Positions 15,464 to 24,200 of a stretch of 24,561 bases of DNA are shown piece after piece; the first letter of the stretch is position 1, and each line of letters begins with the position of its first letter. The stretch covers positions 1 to 24,561 of the forward strand of contig CATMIT010000012.1 of the NCBI GenBank assembly GCA_950069165.1, in the 5' to 3' direction. Under the pieces are notes generated by a model, which saw nothing but the letters and a program-made list of their open reading frames with translations, did no database searches and had not been told where the DNA came from. This DNA comes from an uncultured Flavobacteriales bacterium. Lineage in GTDB: Bacteria > Bacteroidota > Bacteroidia > Flavobacteriales > BACL11. Both the position numbers and the translations under genes were made by a program.

Positions 15464-16324
15464 TTATAAATAAATTTCACTTTCTTTAATCCGCAAGTAT
15501 TTCCTGAGAGCAAAAAAAGTAGATAGCCAAGTAAATAAAATTCCAACTACAAATATACAAGCAAAAATAATACCGATACTTTTAAAATTCTGAATGTTTA
15601 AAAAACTGGGCATATCGCTCTGTAAAAGCTGAAAGACAGCAACTAACATACAAATTGCTAATAGCGAACTATAAATACCATTATAAATGCTGTCCGATAA
15701 AAACGGTCCTTTTATAAATTTATTGGTTGCGCCAACTAGTTTCATGGTGCGGATTAAAAACCGTTTAGAATATACAGTCAGGCGAATGGTATTATTGATA
15801 AGTGTAAAGGAAATTATAAAAAGCAATATGCAAAACGAAAGCAGAAAAACACTCATTTTGCGTACATTTTCATTTATTTTTTCTACCAAATCCTTCTGAT
15901 AAAAAACTTCATGAATCAAATCATTTTTTATGAGCTGCTGCTGTAGAATAAGCAAACTATCGGGGTTGGCATAAGAGGATTTTAGCTTTATATCAATAGA
16001 CTCCAATAGTGGATTATATCCTAAAAATGCAATAAAATCCTCTCCCAACTGCTCTTGTAATTCTTTTGCCGCATCCTCTTTACTTACCCAATCCGTCTCT
16101 AAGGAATATGGTTTTGAATCAATCCATTTTTGTAATTGCATAATATCAACATTTTTTACTCCCTCTTTTATCATTACCGAAAATCCAATATTTTGTTTTA
16201 CATGATTGGAAAGCCGGTTGGCATTAATAAGTAAAAACCCCAAAATCCCTAGAACAAAAAGCACTAAGGACATGCTTATAACAATCGACATAGAAGAAGA
16301 TTTTAATTTTCCTTTCAGTAACAT
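15464..16324 (-). CDS. ftsX: Cell division protein FtsX
   Basis: Permease-like membrane partner of the FtsE ATPase, which activates peptidoglycan hydrolases at the division site. The 286-residue protein has one N-terminal membrane segment (about 13-33), a large extracytoplasmic loop with W-V-S-K-E-D-A-A, then three C-terminal segments; the R-T-M-K-L-V-G-A-T motif after the second segment is typical. No ftsE is next to it. It heads a five- to six-gene unit on the minus strand. It is divergent from leuS, with an 85-base gap holding opposed -7-like boxes. Confidence 0.92.
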   Translation of the reverse strand: MLLKGKLKSSSMSIVISMSLVLFVLGILGFLLINANRLSNHVKQNIGFSVMIKEGVKNVDIMQLQKWIDSKPYSLETDWVSKEDAAKELQEQLGEDFIAFLGYNPLLESIDIKLKSSYANPDSLLILQQQLIKNDLIHEVFYQKDLVEKINENVRKMSVFLLSFCILLFIISFTLINNTIRLTVYSKRFLIRTMKLVGATNKFIKGPFLSDSIYNGIYSSLLAICMLVAVFQLLQSDMPSFLNIQNFKSIGIIFACIFVVGILFTWLSTFFALRKYLRIKESEIYL

Positions 16325-16350
16325 AGATTTAAATTATTCATATCAATTGC

Positions 16351-16358
16351 CAAAAATA
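16351..16358 (-). promoter_or_regulatory. Putative -7 element (TATTTTTG) for the ftsX operon
   Basis: TAnnTTTG match on the minus strand about 26 bases before the ftsX ATG. No TTG at normal -33 distance. The surrounding sequence is very A/T rich, so chance is possible. Confidence 0.35.
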
Positions 16359-16381
16359 AAAAAATACATTCAGTATTTCTT

Positions 16382-16389
16382 TAACTTTG
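16382..16389 (+). promoter_or_regulatory. Putative -7 element (TAACTTTG) for leuS
   Basis: Exact TAnnTTTG match 20 bases before the leuS ATG, giving a predicted leader of about 15 bases that is A/T rich and lacks a Shine-Dalgarno site. No matching -33 TTG at usual spacing. Confidence 0.4.
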
Positions 16390-16409
16390 CAATAACTTAA
16401 AATAAATTA

Positions 16410-19178
16410 ATGGAATATAATTTTTCTGAGATAGAAAAAAAATGGCAAAAGTATTGGAGAGAAAACGAAACTTATAAAGTCACAGAAGATTCACAAAAGA
16501 AAAAATACTATGTATTGGATATGTTTCCTTATCCTTCAGGAGCAGGTTTACATGTAGGTCATCCACTAGGCTATATTGCATCAGATGTTTATTCTCGCTA
16601 TAAAAAATTAAAAGGGTTTAATGTATTGCATCCAATGGGATATGATTCTTTTGGTTTGCCAACTGAGCAATATGCAATCACAACAGGAATTCATCCTGCA
16701 ATTGCAACAAAAGAAAATACGGATAGATATAGAAAACAGCTAGATCAATTAGGATTTTCGTACGATTGGAGTAGAGAAATTCAAACTTCTGACCCGAAAT
16801 ATTACAAATGGACACAATGGATTTTTAAGCAATTGTTCAATTCCTGCTATTGTAATATAGAGGATAAAGCCATGCCAATTACGGATTTGATAAATTACTT
16901 TAAAAAAAAAGGGAATATAAATTCTAAGGCAGTTTGTGATGATAATACTCCGCCATTTACTGCAGAAGATTGGACAAATTTTTCTGAAGCAGAAAAAGAA
17001 AAAATGCTACTCAATTATCGTTTGGCATTTTTATCAGATACTTGGGTGAATTGGTGTGAAGGATTAGGGACGGTACTTGCTAATGATGAGGTCAAAGATG
17101 GTCTTTCAGAAAGAGGAGGATTTCCTGTTGAACAAAAATTAATGAAGCAGTGGTCCTTAAGAATTACCGCTTTTGCGGATCGATTAATTTCAGGATTAGA
17201 TACTATAGATTGGTCGGATTCAATAAAGGAAATTCAAAAAAATTGGATTGGAAAGTCAAATGGAGCTTCTGTAAGGTTTGCTTTAGAAAATTCTGAAGAT
17301 AAAATAGAGGTTTTCACTACTCGTCCCGATACCATTTTTGGAGTGAATTTTATGGTATTAGCGCCAGAACATGAATTGATAAATAAAATTACAACTGTTC
17401 AGAAAAAAGATGCGGTAGAAAAGTATGTAAATACGGCAAAACTAAAATCGGAGAGAGAAAGACAGGCAGATAAAAATGTGAGCGGGGTGTTCACAGGGGC
17501 TTTTGCTATTCATCCCTTTACTGGAGATAAAGTTGCTATTTGGGTTGGAGATTATGTGTTAGCTTCTTACGGGACAGGAGCGGTAATGGCTGTGCCTTGT
17601 GGCGACCAAAGAGATTGGGATTTTGCTACTTATTTTGGATTGGAAATCATCAATGTTTTTGAGGGAGTAGATATTAGTGAAGGAGCAAATGAGGACGCAA
17701 CCCTAAACATAGCTAATTCAGATTTTTTAAATGGACTTTCTGCAAAAAAGGCTATAAATTTGGCAATACAGAAAATTGAAGAAGGAGGATTTGGTCAAGC
17801 AAAAATAAACTACCGATTAAGAGATGCTATTTTCAGCAGACAAAGATATTGGGGAGAACCATTTCCTGTCTATTATAGGGGGGAAACTGCTTATCTTTTG
17901 GAAGACGATAAACATGTAACACTTCCTGCTGTAGATAAATATTTACCAACTTCAACTGGTGAACCCCCTTTAGCAAGAGCCAAAAAAGAGGACTGGAATG
18001 TGTTTGAAGGAGATAGAATGGAAACCAATATTATGCCAGGTTGGGCAGGGAGTTCTTGGTATTTTTTAAGATATATGGACCCAAATAATGATAAGGAATT
18101 CTGTGCAAAAGAAAAGTCAGATTATTGGGGGCAGGTGGATTTGTATATTGGAGGAGCTGAACATGCGGTAGGGCATTTATTGTATTCTCGTTTTTGGACT
18201 AAATTTCTGTATGATAAAGGACTTATCTCCTTTGACGAGCCTTTCAAAAAAATGATCAACCAAGGTATGATTTTAGGCAGATCAAGCTTTGTTTACAGAA
18301 TAAAAGACACAAATACTTTTGTAAGTTTTGACAAGAGAAAAGAGCATAAAACCACACGCTTGCATGTGGATATCAACTTTGTAGACAATGATGTATTGGA
18401 TGTTGAAGAGTTCAAAAATTGGAGAGTAGAATACAAAAATGCTGATTTTATTTTAAGTGATGAGGGGAAATATCTGTGCGGACATGAGATAGAGAAAATG
18501 TCAAAATCCAAATATAATGTGCAAAAGCCTGATAAATTGGTAGAGGATTTTGGAGCAGATACTTTGCGCCTGTATGAAATGTTTTTAGGACCATTGGAGC
18601 AGTTCAAGCCTTGGGATGTTAAGGGAATAAATGGAGTGCAAAATTTTTTAAGGAAGTTTTGGAGATTGGTACATGATGAGAACAATAATTTCTCAGTTTC
18701 AAAAGAGGTTCCATTAAAAGATAACTACAAAACATTGCACAAAACCATCAAAAAAGTAGAGGAAGAAATAGAAAGGCACTCCTTCAATACGGTAGTAAGT
18801 ACTTTTATGATTTGTATAAATGAACTTACGGATCAAAAATGCAATTGCACAGAAATTATTTCGGATTTTACAATTTTACTTTCTTCATACGCTCCGCATA
18901 TTGCTGAAGAAATTTGGCAAAAATTAGGAAATGAAACTTCAGTTACGACTGCTAATTTCCCAAAGTTTAACGCAAGTTATTTGGTGGAGAATGAGGTGAA
19001 TTATCCGGTTTCGTTTAACGGGAAAATGCGATTTAAAATTACTTTACCTGCCGAAATGACAAAAGAACAAGTGGAGGTTGAGGTAATGAAACATGAAAAA
19101 ACAGCTCATTATTTAGAAGGAAAATCGCCTAAAAAGATAATTGTAGTGCCTAAGCGAATTATCAATATAGTAATGTAA
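16410..19178 (+). CDS. leuS: Leucyl-tRNA synthetase
   Basis: Charges tRNA-Leu. The 922-residue class I synthetase has the HIGH-type motif H-V-G-H at 48-51 and K-M-S-K-S at 696-700, with the editing (CP1) domain between, including T-T-R-P-D-T-I-F-G. Two inserts relative to E. coli LeuS are visible: about residues 150-205 before the N-W-C segment, and about 620-690 just before K-M-S-K-S. The zinc-binding cysteines of the E. coli ZN-1 domain are not conserved. I believe these are lineage features of Bacteroidota LeuS. The ATG at 16410 follows a -7-like box. A run of nine A (16902-16910) encodes part of the first insert. DUF3108 follows after 2 bases. Confidence 0.97.
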   Translation: MEYNFSEIEKKWQKYWRENETYKVTEDSQKKKYYVLDMFPYPSGAGLHVGHPLGYIASDVYSRYKKLKGFNVLHPMGYDSFGLPTEQYAITTGIHPAIATKENTDRYRKQLDQLGFSYDWSREIQTSDPKYYKWTQWIFKQLFNSCYCNIEDKAMPITDLINYFKKKGNINSKAVCDDNTPPFTAEDWTNFSEAEKEKMLLNYRLAFLSDTWVNWCEGLGTVLANDEVKDGLSERGGFPVEQKLMKQWSLRITAFADRLISGLDTIDWSDSIKEIQKNWIGKSNGASVRFALENSEDKIEVFTTRPDTIFGVNFMVLAPEHELINKITTVQKKDAVEKYVNTAKLKSERERQADKNVSGVFTGAFAIHPFTGDKVAIWVGDYVLASYGTGAVMAVPCGDQRDWDFATYFGLEIINVFEGVDISEGANEDATLNIANSDFLNGLSAKKAINLAIQKIEEGGFGQAKINYRLRDAIFSRQRYWGEPFPVYYRGETAYLLEDDKHVTLPAVDKYLPTSTGEPPLARAKKEDWNVFEGDRMETNIMPGWAGSSWYFLRYMDPNNDKEFCAKEKSDYWGQVDLYIGGAEHAVGHLLYSRFWTKFLYDKGLISFDEPFKKMINQGMILGRSSFVYRIKDTNTFVSFDKRKEHKTTRLHVDINFVDNDVLDVEEFKNWRVEYKNADFILSDEGKYLCGHEIEKMSKSKYNVQKPDKLVEDFGADTLRLYEMFLGPLEQFKPWDVKGINGVQNFLRKFWRLVHDENNNFSVSKEVPLKDNYKTLHKTIKKVEEEIERHSFNTVVSTFMICINELTDQKCNCTEIISDFTILLSSYAPHIAEEIWQKLGNETSVTTANFPKFNASYLVENEVNYPVSFNGKMRFKITLPAEMTKEQVEVEVMKHEKTAHYLEGKSPKKIIVVPKRIINIVM

Positions 19179-19180
19179 AT

Positions 19181-19939
19181 ATGACAATAAAAAGGGTTTT
19201 ATTTTTTTTGATTCTTTGTCCCCTATTTATTTTTTCCCAAAATAATCTTCCTTTTAAAGTAGGAGAAAGTTGTACTTACCGAATTCATTATGGCCCCATT
19301 ACTGCTGGCCATGGAACACTTATAGTCAAGAATATTGAAAAACATAATAATAGGGAGTGCTTTCATCTTGAAGGGATTGGCCAAACGAATTCATTTTTCA
19401 GCTTATTTTTTAAGGTGCAGGACAAGTATATTTCTTATGTAAATTCCACTTCCTTATCCCCTGTTCATTTTATTAGAGATGTGAATGAGGGAGGCTATAT
19501 TATCAAACAAAACTATCTGTTTAACGCCAAAAACAAAGAAGTTTTGGCTGAAGATTCTATTTATAAAATCCCAAAGAAAACACAAGATATGTTGTCGGGA
19601 TATTATTTTACAAGAGCACTTTTAAATCTTCAAAATGTAAAAGAAGATTCCATTTTAAAGCTTAATATTTTTATGGATGAGGAAATTTACCCCATGCAAA
19701 TAAAGTATGTAAAAAATGAGGTAATCAAAACAAAATGGGGTAAAATAAACTGTTTGGTTTTCACTCCTCTACTGCAAGAGGGTAGAGTTTTCAAGGACGC
19801 AATAGGAATGAGAATATGGATTTCAGATGATGAAAATAAATTAATGATAAAAGCAGAAACCAAAATTATTGTTGGGGTAATAAAAGCAGAACTATCCTCC
19901 TTTAAAGGTTTGAAAAGTCCATTGTCAATAACTGAATAA
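19181..19939 (+). CDS. DUF3108 exported protein
   Basis: The 252-residue protein has a signal peptide of about 19 residues and then a beta-rich domain with G-E-S-C-T-Y-R-I-H-Y-G near its start, which is the DUF3108 pattern (compare Y-x-v-x-w/y-g-x-i-x-A-G). I do not know a proven function for this family; it is usually a periplasmic or surface protein in Bacteroidota. The gene begins 2 bases after the leuS stop, so it is likely transcribed with leuS, though a functional link is not obvious. It precedes the M23 peptidase by 42 bases. Confidence 0.78.
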   Translation: MTIKRVLFFLILCPLFIFSQNNLPFKVGESCTYRIHYGPITAGHGTLIVKNIEKHNNRECFHLEGIGQTNSFFSLFFKVQDKYISYVNSTSLSPVHFIRDVNEGGYIIKQNYLFNAKNKEVLAEDSIYKIPKKTQDMLSGYYFTRALLNLQNVKEDSILKLNIFMDEEIYPMQIKYVKNEVIKTKWGKINCLVFTPLLQEGRVFKDAIGMRIWISDDENKLMIKAETKIIVGVIKAELSSFKGLKSPLSITE

Positions 19940-19981
19940 TTAAATAAGAATAACAATTTTTATTTTCAGTAAATTGCGACT

Positions 19982-21217
19982 ATGAAAACAGGGATATATA
20001 GCATTTTATTTTTAGGATTACTCCTGCTGCTAATAGCACTAAATTTTACTAAATGCAACAAGGCAAATGGAGACAGTGTAAATATTACAAAAACTTTTGA
20101 ACCAACAATAGAATACGGCATTTTTACTGATTCTTTTCAGCTAATAAGAGGAATAATAAAACCAGGACAAGTTTTAGGAGAAATACTATATCGTAATCAT
20201 ATTGACCATGTGAATATTGACAAAATTGTAAAAGCATCTAAGGGAATTTTTGATGTAAAAAGAGTAAAAGCAGGGCAGCCATTTACTGTTTTTTGCACAA
20301 AAGATTCCAGCGCAATTGCAAAATGTTTTATCTATGAAGAATCGGCAACGAGCTATATAGTTTTTGATTTAAGGGATGGGATAAAAGTTTACAGAGGGGA
20401 AAAAGAAACTCTCATTAGGATGCGAACCGCATCAGGAGAAATCACTTCATCATTATGGAATGCCATAATGGATAATAATATGAGCCCTGCACTAGTAATG
20501 GAACTTTCTAATATTTACGCATGGACAATTGATTTTTTCAGAATTCAGAAAGGAGATAAATTCATGGTGTATTATGAAGAAAGATTTGTAGAGGATGAGT
20601 TTGTAGGAATAGGAAGAATTTGGACTGCAAAATTCACACATCAAGGGGAAGATTTTTACGCCTTTTATTTTAGAGAAGATGGAGAAAATTTTGGTGATTA
20701 TTTTGATGAAGAAAGCAAAACATTAAGAAAAGCATTTTTGCGTGCCCCACTTAATTTTAGTCGAATTAGTTCAAAATACAGTAAACGCAGGAGGCATCCT
20801 GTAACAGGAAGGGTAAAGCCACACCTAGGAACAGATTATGCTGCCCCAAAAGGAACACCAATTTTAACTACAGCAAATGGCAGCATAGTTGTAGCATCTT
20901 ATACGCGCAATAACGGAAACTTTGTAAAAATCAGGCACAATAATACTTACACCACTCAATATCTGCACATGTCAAAAATAAAATCAGGGATAAGAAAAGG
21001 AGTGCATGTAAAACAGGGAGATATAATAGGATATGTTGGCAGCACAGGATTGGCTACTGGCCCGCATGTTTGTTATCGGTTCTGGAAAAATGGCCGACAA
21101 GTAGACCCATATAAAGAAAAATTACCTCCATCTGAACCCATGAAAGAGAAAAGTAAACAGCCTTTTAAATTGGTAAAAGATAGTTTAATTCAATTTCTTA
21201 TTGAGCCTATAATTTAA
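19982..21217 (+). CDS. M23 (LytM-type) peptidase, membrane-anchored or exported
   Basis: Predicted peptidoglycan endopeptidase or regulator. The 411-residue protein has an N-terminal hydrophobic segment (about 5-22) with Cys25 after it, but F-T-K-C is not a good lipobox, so it may be an uncleaved anchor. Residues about 45-250 resemble the N-terminal domains of Csd3-like peptidases, with a LysM/OapA-like stretch near 58-105. The M23 domain follows: H281-x3-D285 (H-L-G-T-D), H329 (Y-L-H-M), and G-P-H-V-C-Y-R-F at 360-367, so that the usual HxH reads H362-V-C364. Cys may replace the third zinc ligand. I recall this H-V-C form in other Bacteroidota homologues. The large surface-protein gene begins 6 bases after its stop. 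Confidence 0.9.
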   Translation: MKTGIYSILFLGLLLLLIALNFTKCNKANGDSVNITKTFEPTIEYGIFTDSFQLIRGIIKPGQVLGEILYRNHIDHVNIDKIVKASKGIFDVKRVKAGQPFTVFCTKDSSAIAKCFIYEESATSYIVFDLRDGIKVYRGEKETLIRMRTASGEITSSLWNAIMDNNMSPALVMELSNIYAWTIDFFRIQKGDKFMVYYEERFVEDEFVGIGRIWTAKFTHQGEDFYAFYFREDGENFGDYFDEESKTLRKAFLRAPLNFSRISSKYSKRRRHPVTGRVKPHLGTDYAAPKGTPILTTANGSIVVASYTRNNGNFVKIRHNNTYTTQYLHMSKIKSGIRKGVHVKQGDIIGYVGSTGLATGPHVCYRFWKNGRQVDPYKEKLPPSEPMKEKSKQPFKLVKDSLIQFLIEPII

Positions 21218-21223
21218 TGCAAA

Positions 21224-24200
21224 ATGCTGCAAATCAATAGCATATCACAAAAGCTAATAACACTTTTATTTTTTCTATTAGTCAATTTTATTTATGCAAA
21301 TGAATTTGAAAATCCTTTTATTAAAAACAAAGGACAACTACCCAAAAAAGTAATTGCAAAAGTAAATCTACCTGGCGGAGCATTATTTATTGAAAAAGGA
21401 ACATTCACATACAATTTTTACGACCAACAGAAACTTGCAGATATTCATAACCACAGAACTACTGATAAAAGAATCAAAGCCCATGCTTTTAAGGTGATTT
21501 TCAAAAATACCAATGAAAATATGGAGAGCTTTTTAGAAGAGAAAAGCCTATTTTTCGAAAACTATTATTTAGGGAATAATAAAAATTATTGGGCAGAAAA
21601 GGTACATCATTACAAATCGCTCACACAAAAAAATATTTATGACGGTATAGATTTAAAGATGTATTCCCAAAACGGAAATTTGAAATATGATATGATTGTA
21701 AAAGCAAATTCCAACCCGAAAAAAGTAAAGTTAAGCTATGAGGAAGTAGATAATATTTTTGTAAAAAACGGAAATTTATACGTGCAAACTTCTGTAAATA
21801 CAATAACTGAACAAAAACCAATTGCCTATCAAATGATTAATGGAGAGAAAAAAGAAATTGTTTGCAATTACAAATTAAAAGGTAAAATACTAAGTTTTGA
21901 GTTACCAAATGGATACAATAAAAATCAGGATTTAATTATTGACCCAACTCTGGTTTTTTCTACTTATTCTGGAAGTGTTGCAAACAATTTTGGCTATACT
22001 GCCACTTATGATAATTTTGGGTTTCTGTATGCTGGAAGCACAGCTTTTGGGGTTGGTTATCCTACCATCTTAGGGGCTTATCAAATTAATTTTGCTGGCG
22101 GGACAGGAAGTATAGGAACAGATATCGCCATTACAAAATACGATACAAGCGGTAGCATTGCCATTTACTCTACTTATTTGGGGGGTACAAAAGATGAATT
22201 ACCACACAGCATGATTGTAAATTCGGTAAATGAACTGTTTCTTTTTGGAACAACTGGCTCAGATGATTATCCAACAACTACTAATGCCTATCAAACTAAT
22301 TTTAATGGTGGGCCTTCTTTTCTCCCCTCCGGAATAGGTATTTCTTATCCTGACGGTTGCGATTTGATTGTTTCTCGCCTTAGCGGAAATGGTGGCAACC
22401 TTTTGGCATCTACTTATGTTGGCGGAACTGAAAATGATGGACTCAATATCGCAAATAAACTAAAATTTAATTATGCGGATGAGGTGCGTGGAGAAATAGA
22501 TATCGATAAAAATAACAACATTTATATCGCAACTTGTTCTCGTTCTTCCGATTTTCCCATTGTTGGAAATGTGTTTCAGCCCACTTTAGATTCTTTGCAA
22601 GAGGGCGTAATTATCAAAATGGATAATCAGCTTAGCAGTATTATTTGGAGTACATTTTTAGGAGGAAGAGGAATGGATGCGATTTATTCCTTGGCATTGG
22701 ATGATGACGACAATATCTATGTAACGGGCGGGACAACTTCTGATGATTTTCCGACAAGCACAAACGCTTTACATCCCAATTATTTAGATTCTTTAAAAGC
22801 GGACGGGTTCGTTACCTACATTTCTAAAGATGGAACACAAATTATTAGCTCTACTTATTTTGGTTCTGATGAGTACGATCAATCCTATTTTGTAGAATTG
22901 GATGGAGCTCAAAATGTATATTTGTTCGGGCAGACCAAAGCGACAGGAAATACACTTATTTATCAAGCAAACTATAATGTGCCAGGTGGTGGAGAATTTA
23001 TTAGCAAGCTAAGCCCAAATCTGGATGCACTTTTGCAATCGACAGTTGTGGGAGCTAATACTGGAAAACCAAATATTTCTCCTACTGCTTTTTTGGTGGA
23101 CGTCTGTAATAAAATTTACATCTCTGGATGGGGCTCCGACATTGGAATAGGAAATGCTGGGACCACTTTTAATTTGCAAACTACTCCCAATGCTTTCCAG
23201 AGTACAACTGATGGAAACGATTTTTACCTAATGGTACTAGATGATAATATGGACACTTTAATTTATGCTACTTATTTTGGAGGCAATCAAGCTACAGAAC
23301 ATGTGGATGGCGGCACAAGTCGTTTTGATAAAAAAGGAATTGTTTACCAATGTGTTTGTGCTGGTTGTGGAGGGTTTTCTGATTTTCCTACAACTGCTGG
23401 AGCAGTATCTAATACAAATAATAGTACTGCTAGTTCTCAATGTAATAGTGCAGTTTTCAAATTTGATTTTGATTTCCTTATGACTATTGCCGATTTTTCT
23501 GCTCCTTGGGTGGGTTGTGATACAACTGTTGCTTTTCAGAATTTGAGCACTGGGGCGAGTAATACAACTTATCAATGGTTTTTTGGAGATGGGAATAATT
23601 CTACACAAGAAAATCCAACACATTCGTATAGCCAAAATGGGATATATGATGTTACACTCATCACAAATGACCCAACTTCATGTAATGTTAGCGATACCGT
23701 AACAAAGCAAATTTACATACTCTCCAATTCTTCCAACACAATTCAGAAAATAGAAATTTGTAAAAATGAGCAAGTTCAAATTGGCTTACTGCCGGTAAAT
23801 GACCCTACGATTTCTTATTTTTGGTTTCCAGCATACGGCCTTAGTAGCATCACGGTTTCCAATCCATATGTAATTACGGATTCCACTATTGCATATCAAT
23901 TACTCATTTCAAATGGATTTTGCACCGATACTGTTTTTCAGTTGGTGGAGGTAAACACCATAATTGTAGATGCAGGAAATGACACTACTTTTTGTAATAA
24001 TCCTATTTTACTGAGTGCAAATGCTGAAGGTTTAGCAACTTCCTTTTTGTGGTCAAGCAATAATTTATTTACCGACACACTCAGTTTGGATAGCTTTTTG
24101 TTTAGCACTATCCCCATGCAATATTTCGTAAAAGTAACGGATGGAATTTGCCAGGCAATAGATAGCGTAGAGCTAAAAACCAAAAACATTGACATTTCCC

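Noticed and set aside
19940..19981. Promoter-like TAAATTGC just before the M23 gene
   Set aside because: It lacks one T of the TAnnTTTG pattern and has no -33 element, so I could not tell it from background.
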